DNA from: CAVPTL01 sp963727235
GTDB lineage: Bacteria; Actinomycetota; Thermoleophilia; Gaiellales; JAICJC01
Assembly: GCA_963727235.1 (NCBI GenBank)
Contig: CAVSFZ010000026.1
Span: 124,001 to 188,000 of the forward strand
Direction of reading: 5' to 3'
Length of the DNA stretch: 64,000 nucleotides
The position numbers and the translations under genes are program-made. The notes under the pieces are model-generated. The model had not been told where the DNA came from. It ran no database searches and saw only the letters and a program-made list of their open reading frames with translations. Shown one piece after another: positions 52,000 to 59,138 of this stretch. How positions within the stretch are numbered: position 1 is the first letter of the stretch; each line of letters opens with the position of its first letter.

Positions 52000-53517
52000 G
52001 TGTGGCGGTTGATTGCATTTCTGACCGTGATCGCCGTGGGTGTGGGGCTCTCGACGACCGGAAGGGCGGCATCTGTGTCGCCGGCTGCGCACTCCCACGG
52101 AAGCGTCATCCTGCGGGTCATGACGTACAACATGGCCGGCGGCGAGTGGGGCTGGGAACACGGCCCGGCGTCGCCCCAAACCGCTCCCCAGGAACGAGGT
52201 GTGGTGGATGCGATCCGAGCCGCCAACGCCGATGTGGTCGGCTTGCAGGAGCCGTTTGGCCGCACCCGGCTGATCGCTCGCATGCTCGGTCCGGGCTGGT
52301 ACGCCTACCCCCGCCTGCACACCGTCTCGCGCTATCCGATCCTCGAGCCAGGCGGCGCCAAGAGCGTCTACGCCTACGTCCAGATCGCTCCCGGACGAGT
52401 GGTGGCGATGCTCAACACGCACCTGCCCTCGGCTCCCTACGGCCCCTACGGCGTGCGCGACGGCAAGAGCCTGGCGCGGATCCTGCACAACGAGAACGTC
52501 GGCCGGATCCCCTGGATGAAGCCGATCCTGGCCGCTGCAAAGCCGTTGATCGCAGACGGCGTTCCCACCATCCTGACCGGTGATTTCAACTCACCGTCGT
52601 GGCGTGATTGGACACCGGCGGTGGTGCACGCCCGTGGATTGCCCTACAGCGTCCGCTGGCCGGTGTCAGTGGCGATTGAGCACGCCGGATTCCGCGACAC
52701 CTACCGGCAGCTTCACCCCAACCCGATCACATCGCTCGGTTTCACATGGCCCAGCGGATATCCGCTGTTTCAACACTCGGCCCCGAAGTACTCAGACCGG
52801 ATCGACATCGTGTGGGCAGGCGGCCCGGCCAAGGCGCTGCGATCCCAGATTGTGGGCTACCCGGGCTCGCCGTACACCGACATCCCGGTGAAACCGTGGG
52901 TGTCCGACCACCGCGCCGTGGTCACCACCCTCCGGGTGCATCCGGTGAAGCCGCCCGACCTGCTCGCGGTCGACTCGTTCCGCGTCTACCGCGGCGACCC
53001 GATCGGAGTCACCTTCCACGCCCCCGCCACATCCGGCGTGCGCGTCGAGCTGCGCCGCGGCGGCGCCACCGTCGCCTCGCGATCCACCGGCAGCGCAGGC
53101 GACGGGCACGTGGAGTTCTCCAGCGCGGCGCTCGTGCCGGGGATCTACGCGATCCGGCTGGCCGGTGCCGGCTCGTCCACTCCCACGCCGACCAACGTCA
53201 CCATCGTGGCTGCTCACGCCCAGCCCTCGATCACGGTCGCCAAGCACGTGTTCGCCGTCGGTGAGCCGATCGCCGTGAGCTGGCGCAACGACCCGGGCAA
53301 CCGGTACGACTGGCTGTCGGTCAACGCACCCAACGGCACGCCGCTCACACTCGACCTGCTGGAGTGGCGCTACGTCAACTCCGAGATCAACGGCAGCGGC
53401 ACCATCGGGCGTACCGACCATGGCGACTGGCCGCTGAAGGCCGGGAACTACAAGGTGTGGCTGTGCCTCGACGACGGGTACGTGTGCTGGGACTCGGCGT
53501 CGTTCACGGTGCGCTGA
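52000..53517 (+). CDS. Secreted endonuclease/exonuclease/phosphatase-family protein
   Basis: 505 residues. Signal peptide (1 to about 25). EEP domain (38-310) with MTYNMAGG, VVGLQEP, LNTHLPSAP, ILTGDFNSPSW and the final SDHRAVV, so the catalytic set is complete. The C-terminal third is made of beta-rich, Ig-like segments (VTFHAPATSGVRVELRRGG; ITVAKHVFAVGEPIAVSWRN). The product is probably an extracellular phosphodiesterase; substrate could be DNA, a lipid or a phosphoinositide. It runs 14 bp into the convergent GNAT gene. Confidence 0.85.
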   Translation: MWRLIAFLTVIAVGVGLSTTGRAASVSPAAHSHGSVILRVMTYNMAGGEWGWEHGPASPQTAPQERGVVDAIRAANADVVGLQEPFGRTRLIARMLGPGWYAYPRLHTVSRYPILEPGGAKSVYAYVQIAPGRVVAMLNTHLPSAPYGPYGVRDGKSLARILHNENVGRIPWMKPILAAAKPLIADGVPTILTGDFNSPSWRDWTPAVVHARGLPYSVRWPVSVAIEHAGFRDTYRQLHPNPITSLGFTWPSGYPLFQHSAPKYSDRIDIVWAGGPAKALRSQIVGYPGSPYTDIPVKPWVSDHRAVVTTLRVHPVKPPDLLAVDSFRVYRGDPIGVTFHAPATSGVRVELRRGGATVASRSTGSAGDGHVEFSSAALVPGIYAIRLAGAGSSTPTPTNVTIVAAHAQPSITVAKHVFAVGEPIAVSWRNDPGNRYDWLSVNAPNGTPLTLDLLEWRYVNSEINGSGTIGRTDHGDWPLKAGNYKVWLCLDDGYVCWDSASFTVR

Positions 53518-54052
53518 GCTCACGGGTGTAGCGCACCACCTCGACCGGGACGCCGTCGGGGAACCCGTGCTGGCTGACCCCGGCGCGGTCGGGCAGCAGC
53601 ACGCCGTCGGTCTCCCACCCCAGACGCTCATAGAATCGCCGCGCCGGGTCATTTTGCTGCAACACGCGCAGCTCGAGCGTCTCGAAGCCGAAGTCGACGG
53701 CAGCGCACGTGAGTCCGGCCAGGAGTGCTCGCCCGGCACCACCGCGCCAGTGGGCGGGATCGACATACAGCGCCGCCACCTCGCCCACACGACCGGGATC
53801 GCGAGCACGATCCGGACTGGGCCGCAGGTCCCCGAACCCCCAGAGCTCGCCGGCAGACTCAGCCACGATCACCCGCGAGCGGGGACGATCGCGGCCGAGG
53901 ATATCTGTCCACAGCGCCGCCCGCAGGGAGTGATCGAGGGCGGCCAGCAGCCGGTCGGGGAGCATCCCGCGATACGCGGCCCGCCAGGCCGCGATGTGGA
54001 TGGTTGCGATCGCGTCAGCGTCGCCGGCGGTGGCTGGACGGGTGACAATCAC
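53504..54052 (-). CDS. GNAT-family N-acetyltransferase
   Basis: 182 residues. ATP-independent acetyl-CoA fold: the pattern GEVAALYVDPAHWRGGAGRALLAG is the acetyl-CoA loop, followed by LELRVLQQNDPARRFYERLGWETDG. N-terminal TRPATAGDADAIATIHIAAWRAAYRG is typical of the group. CATACT lies exactly 6 nt before GTG 54052, close to the local -10 pattern. Acceptor unknown. Confidence 0.87.
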   Translation of the reverse strand: MIVTRPATAGDADAIATIHIAAWRAAYRGMLPDRLLAALDHSLRAALWTDILGRDRPRSRVIVAESAGELWGFGDLRPSPDRARDPGRVGEVAALYVDPAHWRGGAGRALLAGLTCAAVDFGFETLELRVLQQNDPARRFYERLGWETDGVLLPDRAGVSQHGFPDGVPVEVVRYTRELSAP

Positions 54053-54111
54053 CGCCGCAGTATGGCTCCGGACGCCCGCCCCCGGGGCACTGCCGCCAAA
54101 CCGTCCTCTGG

Positions 54112-54117
54112 TATCCT
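54112..54117 (+). promoter_or_regulatory. -10 box TATCCT for tRNA-Gln
   Basis: Twelve nt before the mature tRNA 5' end; start would lie about 5 nt upstream of it. Confidence 0.5.
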
Positions 54118-54129
54118 TCGCCCGCCCCT

Positions 54130-54200
54130 TGCGGGGTCGTCTAATGGTAGGACGCCTGACTCTGGATCAGGTAGTCGGGGTTCGAGTCCCTGCCCCGCAG
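54130..54200 (+). tRNA. tRNA-Gln (CTG anticodon)
   Basis: 71 nt. Acceptor stem TGCGGGG pairs with CCCCGCA, discriminator G54200. D arm GTCTAATGGTAGGAC, anticodon stem CCTGA/TCAGG with loop CTCTGGA giving anticodon CTG, and T arm with GTTCGAGTC. CCA is not encoded. The next gene begins 18 nt later, so the tRNA may be cut from a longer transcript. Confidence 0.93.
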
Positions 54201-54218
54201 TCGTTCGGGATCGAGGTG

Positions 54219-55097
54219 ATGGCGACGCCCAGAGTTCTGCTTGGGGTGGACACCCTGTGCTGGCATACGCGGTTGGAAGCTGGAGCCATCGGCCTCCACG
54301 ACATCGTCGATGCTGCCAGGCGGTTGCGGTGTGACTACGTTCAGGTCAATCTGCACCACCTCCGCAAGACCGGGATCGCCGGAGTCGATCGGCTGCGCGA
54401 GCACGCAGGTGGCATGCCCCTGCTGGCGTCGGGCGATTTTCTCGGAGCGGCGCGTGCCGGGGACTCCGTCGACGATGGAGTCGACCGTGTTCGCAGATGG
54501 CTCGAGGGCGCGGTTGCGATGGGCAGTCCGATCCTCCGGGTGGCATCGGGTTTCTACCGGTCGGAGCTGGCCGGCCGGCCCGACCTGATTCGGGATGAGC
54601 AGAGGTTTGTCACCGACGTGCTCGATCGAACCGCCGATGAGGCTCTGGCGTCGGGCGTTCAGCTCCTGCTGGAGAACCACTCCGATTTCTCGATCGCCGA
54701 ATACCGGGCGATCGTGCAAGCGGTCGGACCGGAGCGAACCGGGGTATTCCTCGACATGATCAACGCGGTCGCGGAGCTCGCGGATCCTGTGCCCGTCGTC
54801 GAACAGCTCGCGCCGCTCTCCCCCGCCGGCCACGTGAAGGACTTCATCTTCCGGTCGATCCAACAGCCGGACGGCTACCACCGGCGCGGCTTCGAGGTGC
54901 TGTACCGCTATCCCGGTGAAGGGGTCGCACCCCTGAGCCGGCTCATGGCCGCACTGCTTCGCGGAGTCGGAGGTCGAGAGTTTCACCTTGCCATCGAAGG
55001 GCTCGACAACTCCGCCGACATCGACGACCAGGAGGCGCGCATCGCCGAGAGCCTCGAATGTCTGCGGCAGCTGATTGACGAACCCAGGGAAGGCTGA
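54219..55097 (+). CDS. Sugar-phosphate isomerase/epimerase-like TIM-barrel protein
   Basis: 292 residues of the xylose-isomerase-like AP-endonuclease-2 fold: LGVDTLCWHTRLEAGA, CDYVQVNLHHLRKTGI, LRVASGFYR, LLENHSDFSIAEYRAIVQAV, GVFLDMINAVAELADPV, HVKDFIFR, and EFHLAIEGLD. The metal ligands Glu, Asp, His and Glu are in place. The open frame reads through the tRNA from 53994, but ATG 54219 (or GTG 54216) is the real start. Substrate unknown. Confidence 0.8.
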   Translation: MATPRVLLGVDTLCWHTRLEAGAIGLHDIVDAARRLRCDYVQVNLHHLRKTGIAGVDRLREHAGGMPLLASGDFLGAARAGDSVDDGVDRVRRWLEGAVAMGSPILRVASGFYRSELAGRPDLIRDEQRFVTDVLDRTADEALASGVQLLLENHSDFSIAEYRAIVQAVGPERTGVFLDMINAVAELADPVPVVEQLAPLSPAGHVKDFIFRSIQQPDGYHRRGFEVLYRYPGEGVAPLSRLMAALLRGVGGREFHLAIEGLDNSADIDDQEARIAESLECLRQLIDEPREG

Positions 55098-55099
55098 GC

Positions 55100-55534
55100 T
55101 CAGCGCGCCGCGGGGGCGCCACAGGCGGCACAGAAGCGGCCCTCACCGACGAGCTTGGCGCCGCAGGCAGAGCAGAACGCCGGGGTGGAGACCGACGCGC
55201 TGCTCGAGGCGACGCCGGCGTTACCCGCGGAAGCGGTCGCCGTTGGGTGTCCGACCAGCGCCGGGGAAGGCATGGAGAGGCCCTGGGTTCCCGACTGGGC
55301 GTACCGGATGATGCCGACGATTGTGAGCACCACGCCGCTCACGATCAACAGCCAGGCAATCCCCGAGAGCAGGGCCGTGGAGCCGAAATCCGCGGTCGAG
55401 CCGAACTGGGGAGGGGCCTGGTTGGCGAAGGAATACACGTTGAGCGCCTGCAGCCCCACGCCGGCTGCGACAACGACGACGCCGGCAACGATCGTCCCCT
55501 TCCCCTGGCGGTCGCTATCTGGTGAGGTACTCAC
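55100..55534 (-). CDS. Membrane protein with C-terminal zinc ribbon
   Basis: 144 residues. Two spans (IVAGVVVVAAGVGLQAL; ALLSGIAWLLIVSGVVLTIVGIIRY), a Ser/Ala-rich linker and a terminal zinc ribbon CSACGAKLVGEGRFCAACGAPA. Such ribbon-tailed membrane proteins are common and mostly of unknown role. GTG 55534 lies 6 nt after TATCAT. It abuts the convergent isomerase gene. Confidence 0.75.
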   Translation of the reverse strand: MSTSPDSDRQGKGTIVAGVVVVAAGVGLQALNVYSFANQAPPQFGSTADFGSTALLSGIAWLLIVSGVVLTIVGIIRYAQSGTQGLSMPSPALVGHPTATASAGNAGVASSSASVSTPAFCSACGAKLVGEGRFCAACGAPAAR

Positions 55535-55540
55535 GCCTCA

Positions 55541-55546
55541 ATGATA
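55541..55546 (-). promoter_or_regulatory. -10 box TATCAT for zinc-ribbon membrane gene
   Basis: Spacer TGAGGC (6 nt) to GTG 55534; close to the TATAAT consensus. Confidence 0.6.
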
Positions 55547-55609
55547 CCGCCGCGGAGGAGCCAATTCACCTCCAAATCGAGCGTCCGGCCGATCCTCGAC
55601 GGTGACCGA

Positions 55610-55653
55610 CATGAGTGTGTCCGCCCCCGCGAGGAGGGCGGACACAGGTCATG
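55610..55653 (-). terminator. Hairpin terminator after beta-propeller gene
   Basis: Perfect 11-bp arms TGTGTCCGCCC (55616-55626) and GGGCGGACACA (55636-55646), 9-nt loop, extended by CATGA/TCATG outside. It sits 17 bp past the gene's stop. No T-tract, so termination strength is uncertain. Confidence 0.6.
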
Positions 55654-55669
55654 ATCGGCTAGGAGGCGT

Positions 55670-56884
55670 TTACTCGGCGAATCGTGCGAAGTGCGCGACG
55701 CTGACGCCGGCAATCCGCGTGAACTCACCGCCGACTGCGACTCGGTTATTGGAAGCGGCGAGCGCCTCAATCCCGAGGTTCGTGTTGACGGAGGGATTCC
55801 ACGGGTAGATCGGCTGGCCGGTGGCCTCATCGATAGCGGTGAGCTTGTCGCGTGCAGCCGAGCCCGGAATACCGGTACAGACGAAGTTGCTGCCCGGAAT
55901 GGGGCCGCAGTAGTCGCTGTAGTGACCGCCGATGTAAAGGACGCCATCGGTGATCCCGAGGCCGGTCACGTTGCCGTTGAAGCCCGCGACGTAGTTGAGT
56001 GCGCCGGTCTCGATGTTCCAGGACGCGGCTTCTCCGCCATTGCCGGTGCCCGCGCCGACCAGCATGGAGCCGTCCTGCACGAACGTCAGCACCTGGAACT
56101 GCCGGAACGTCTGAAGGTCACTGGTGTGCCAGGCCCACGGGAGCGACGCTCCGGTGGTGGAATCGACCGCGCCGACACCGAGGTTGGTGGCGTTGGCGTC
56201 GCCCGGCGCCCCGCTGTTGAGGCGGTTGAAGAACCCACCCAGGATGACCCGGGTGCCACTGGCGTTGACGGCGATGGCGCGAACCTCTGGGCTTGTCCCC
56301 AGTGAGTTGGCGATCACCGGCGCCCAGGCGGTGTTGAGTGCGCCGGTGCCCGCGTCGACCTTCGCGGCGTACCGCCGTGGCGACGTGAACGCGCCGCCGA
56401 CATACAGATCGCTGCCATAGACCGTGAGGCCGCGCACGGCCTTGTTCGGGCGAAGCGAGTTGGCAAACCCGGTGATCACATTGCCGTTGCTGCCATCCAC
56501 CTCGGCCAGGTTCTTGTGTGTGACGCCACCGACGGTCGTGAAGGTGCCGCCGACATACACATTCCCGCCACTGCCGGCGGCCAGCGCATACACGTTGCCG
56601 TTCACGTTCGGATTCCACGGCAACAGCGCACCCGTGGTCATGCTCACCGCTGCCACATGGTTTCGGGTCACTGTGGTGGCCCCGTTGGCAGACGTCATGG
56701 CGGTGAACTGACCGCCCATATAGGCGGTGTCACCCACAATGATGATCTTCCGTACTGTGCCGTTGGGCTGATAGCCCACCAGCGGTGCATTCTTTACCAC
56801 CGCCGCATCAGCAACAGCTGCCACGGCCAAACTCGCGATCACCGCCCCTGCGAGCAGCGAACGTCTCCTATTGAAGCCTCTCAC
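55670..56884 (-). CDS. Secreted beta-propeller repeat protein
   Basis: 404 residues. Signal peptide GFNRRRSLLAGAVIASLAVAAVADAA. The mature part is made of repeats of about 45 residues of the form VYVGGTFTTVGGVTHKNLAEVDGSNGNVI, LYVGGAFTSP, VILGGFFNRLN, LYIGGHYSDY, VAVGGEFTRIAGV, i.e. the delta-60-like propeller family. Function unknown; probably cell-surface. GTG 56884 follows a ribosome site GGGAGGG about 6 nt upstream, and a candidate sigma-type promoter lies further up. Confidence 0.8.
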   Translation of the reverse strand: MRGFNRRRSLLAGAVIASLAVAAVADAAVVKNAPLVGYQPNGTVRKIIIVGDTAYMGGQFTAMTSANGATTVTRNHVAAVSMTTGALLPWNPNVNGNVYALAAGSGGNVYVGGTFTTVGGVTHKNLAEVDGSNGNVITGFANSLRPNKAVRGLTVYGSDLYVGGAFTSPRRYAAKVDAGTGALNTAWAPVIANSLGTSPEVRAIAVNASGTRVILGGFFNRLNSGAPGDANATNLGVGAVDSTTGASLPWAWHTSDLQTFRQFQVLTFVQDGSMLVGAGTGNGGEAASWNIETGALNYVAGFNGNVTGLGITDGVLYIGGHYSDYCGPIPGSNFVCTGIPGSAARDKLTAIDEATGQPIYPWNPSVNTNLGIEALAASNNRVAVGGEFTRIAGVSVAHFARFAE

Positions 56885-56942
56885 TACGACCCTCCCGGTT
56901 GCGGACACCCCTACTCGACCCAGCGTCGAGCACACTTCACCA

Positions 56943-56971
56943 GTTATCCACTCTAACATCGATAGACGCAA
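56943..56971 (-). promoter_or_regulatory. Candidate -35/-10 promoter of beta-propeller gene
   Basis: TTGCGT (56966-56971) and GATAAC (56943-56948) are 17 bp apart. Transcription would start near 56936, leaving a leader of about 50 nt with a Shine-Dalgarno, unlike the leaderless genes. Confidence 0.45.
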
Positions 56972-57195
56972 GTCCGGTGGATCAATACCACGAAAGAGCG
57001 AAGTGTGGCGTGTGCTGTGGGAAACAGTGGCCGGACTTCAGGGTGGGCGTGTCCCACAGGCACGCGCCCGCGGCCTTGGCGGAACACAACGCTAACGCAG
57101 GCGTCGGATGTACTGGCTCTACGACGGGTGAAGCGGTTGGCGTACTGGTTCTGCGGGCGATGAACCGCTCGACCAGCACGTCGTTGATCCGAGTC
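56972..57195. other. Intergenic region without recognised gene
   Basis: An 85-codon minus-strand frame overlaps the next gene and has no support. I see no RNA motif, repeat or coding signal that I would defend in this stretch. Confidence 0.5.
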
Positions 57196-57558
57196 CTACT
57201 GTGCGCCGGCGCCGGCCGGCCCGAGGTACCGATCCTCACCGAAGCCGAGTATCAGCCAGAAGATGAACGGGAGGAAGTACAGACCGATTGCAAATCCAAC
57301 CCCGTGTCCGAAGCTTCGCGCCAACTCGATGTACACCATAATGCCCACAATGATGTTTACAAACGGGATGAAGAAGAGAATCAACCACCACCCAGGCCGT
57401 CCGACAATCTTCAACACGATGTAGATGTTGTAGAACGGGATGATCGACGCCCAGCCGGGCTGGTCGGCTTTGACGTACGTCATCCACGTGCCCGCAATCG
57501 TCAATACGATCACTGCGAGTGCGACTATCCAAAAGAACGCTGAACCGGCGAGCAGCAT
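57196..57558 (-). CDS. DUF5684-family membrane protein
   Basis: 120 residues with four spans. The signature ADQPGWASIIPFYNIYIVLKIVGRPGWWLILFFIPFVNIIV is typical of DUF5684 proteins, as is the G.GFAIGLYFLPFIFWLILGFG end. ATG 57558 (MLLAGSAFF) is chosen because AAGGAG lies 6 nt upstream; the frame opens earlier at 57648. Function unknown. Confidence 0.8.
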   Translation of the reverse strand: MLLAGSAFFWIVALAVIVLTIAGTWMTYVKADQPGWASIIPFYNIYIVLKIVGRPGWWLILFFIPFVNIIVGIMVYIELARSFGHGVGFAIGLYFLPFIFWLILGFGEDRYLGPAGAGAQ

Positions 57559-57674
57559 ATGCATCTCCTTTGCAAACCAGTTGTCGTGGACTTTGCGCCG
57601 ATGTTTAGTTACTCGGCCGGATACTACTGAGCGGTGTAGACGTGCCAACGACCCGGCACACCTGGGGTAAGGAT

Positions 57675-58325
57675 CTAGATGTCCGCGGGATGGCTATCGG
57701 GGCCTAGCAGTCGGTCGCCGAGCCACCTCCCGGCGCGGTGGGGCAGGAACAGCGACACCATCCACAGCAACTCGGCGGCGGTCGGGTTCACGAACGCCAC
57801 CGGGATCGACAGCACGAAGCCGGTCGATGCGGCCAACACCCCGGGCGCAGCATGCGCGCGTGCAAACAGGCGGTAGCCCGGCTGCAGCAGGTCCCGGCGG
57901 TAGGCGTAGGCGATCTTGGCGGCGAACGTCAAGGTGACCCCGACGATCACTCCCGCATAGATCACCACCGCCTGAACATGACCGCCGTAGTTCCCCAGAA
58001 GCTCGGAGGTGAACGGGATCAGGCAGATCCAGGCGAGGTAGAACAGCGTCAGGTGGATCAGCCACGTATCGAACCGACGCAGCCCGCCGACGAAGCTGTG
58101 GTGGATCAGCCACAGCCGGCCGATCACGATGAAGCTGAGGGCGTAGGCAACCAGGTTCGACTCCTGGGCGCGCAGCAGCTCCGGCAGGTTGTCCTGGCCG
58201 CCGGGGATGTCCAGGCCCAGCACCAGCAGCGTGATCGCGATCGCAAACACGCCGTCAGTGAACGCCACCACCCGGGCGAAATCGATGGTGCGCCCGTAAG
58301 CAGCCGCACTCAGCTCTTCTTCCAT
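57675..58325 (-). CDS. TMEM175-family (DUF1211) potassium channel-like protein
   Basis: 216 residues, six spans. The first helix carries the family signature RVVAFTDGVFAIAITLLVLGLDIP (usual FSDGVFA). TMEM175 relatives form K+ leak channels from two or four subunits; the Phe-Ser-Asp helix lines the pore, and here Ser is Thr. ATG 58325 (MEEELSAAAYGRTIDFARV) is preferred over the opening at 58364. Confidence 0.85.
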   Translation of the reverse strand: MEEELSAAAYGRTIDFARVVAFTDGVFAIAITLLVLGLDIPGGQDNLPELLRAQESNLVAYALSFIVIGRLWLIHHSFVGGLRRFDTWLIHLTLFYLAWICLIPFTSELLGNYGGHVQAVVIYAGVIVGVTLTFAAKIAYAYRRDLLQPGYRLFARAHAAPGVLAASTGFVLSIPVAFVNPTAAELLWMVSLFLPHRAGRWLGDRLLGPDSHPADI

Positions 58326-58421
58326 GCCCCTGTCTTCGCCGAGAAGCGTGCGGAGCCTGCCCACATGCTCCGCGAGGCCCGGACCTCTCGCTGGGAGATC
58401 CGGGCCTCGTGCCGCGCTGGC

Positions 58422-59084
58422 TCAGTGCGCCTTGACGGTGATGTGGTACTTGATGGTCGCGTCGAGCGGAGAGCTGATATGGCCGACGATCGTGTGGCGG
58501 CCAACCGACAGCGGCTTGATGATCACAAACACACCGCCCACAGCCGCCGGGGTCCCGCCTTCAGGCAGCCCGAAGATGTTGTCGGCCGGAAGGTCGACCG
58601 AGAACTTCCGCGTGACCAGGTAAAACCGCCCGATGTGCGGCACCTTGCATCCGTCGATGGTCACCCGCACCCCCTCGAGCTCCGAGGTCTTGCCGCGCGC
58701 GCAGGCACGCAGCTCGACGCTGGTGAAGAGATTGTCGGTGCCGCCGGAGCAGAAGTCGCCGGCCGGGCTGATCAGAATCGCCTTACCCTGCGGCACGGTG
58801 CAGTGGGCCTGTACGAAGCCGCCGGTGGACGCGCCCAGGAACCAGACCTTGTGGGAGTTGAACGGGCCGCAGTCATCGGGGTTCACGAACGGGTTCTGAG
58901 GGGTGGGCGTCTCCGCCACCCAGCGGAACCAGTCCGCCGCCCACTCACGATACGAGCTCCCGTACGGATGGCTGTGTGGTGCCGCCACGCTCTTCGCGTG
59001 GTGCTCAGACGCCAGCGCAGACACCGAGAAGCCCATCACCGCAATCACCGCGATCACAACCGCCATGAAACAGAAGCGCTTCAT
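58422..59084 (-). CDS. Hypothetical secreted protein
   Basis: 220 residues. Signal peptide (KRFCFMAVVIAVIAVMGFSVSALAS), then SYREWAADWFRWVAETPTPQNPFVNPDDCGPFNSHKVWFLGASTGGFVQAHCTVPQGKAILISP. This pattern, [YW]-x-EW-x-x-x-WFRW then C...G.VWFL, then C.VP.GKA, recurs in secreted proteins of unknown role in other bacteria, from memory. ATG 59084 follows AGGGGGACAGG. Confidence 0.75.
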   Translation of the reverse strand: MKRFCFMAVVIAVIAVMGFSVSALASEHHAKSVAAPHSHPYGSSYREWAADWFRWVAETPTPQNPFVNPDDCGPFNSHKVWFLGASTGGFVQAHCTVPQGKAILISPAGDFCSGGTDNLFTSVELRACARGKTSELEGVRVTIDGCKVPHIGRFYLVTRKFSVDLPADNIFGLPEGGTPAAVGGVFVIIKPLSVGRHTIVGHISSPLDATIKYHITVKAH

Positions 59085-59138
59085 CCTGTCCCCCTGGTAG
59101 TGAGGCCCGAGTCTCCCAGGGCGTGACATATGTGTCAA

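Noticed and set aside
53994..54218. N-terminal extension of the isomerase gene through tRNA-Gln
   Set aside because: It would translate the tRNA gene; family similarity begins after ATG 54219.
56982..57239. 85-codon minus-strand frame in the largest late gap
   Set aside because: Overlaps the 3' end of the DUF5684 gene, no ribosome site, unusual composition.
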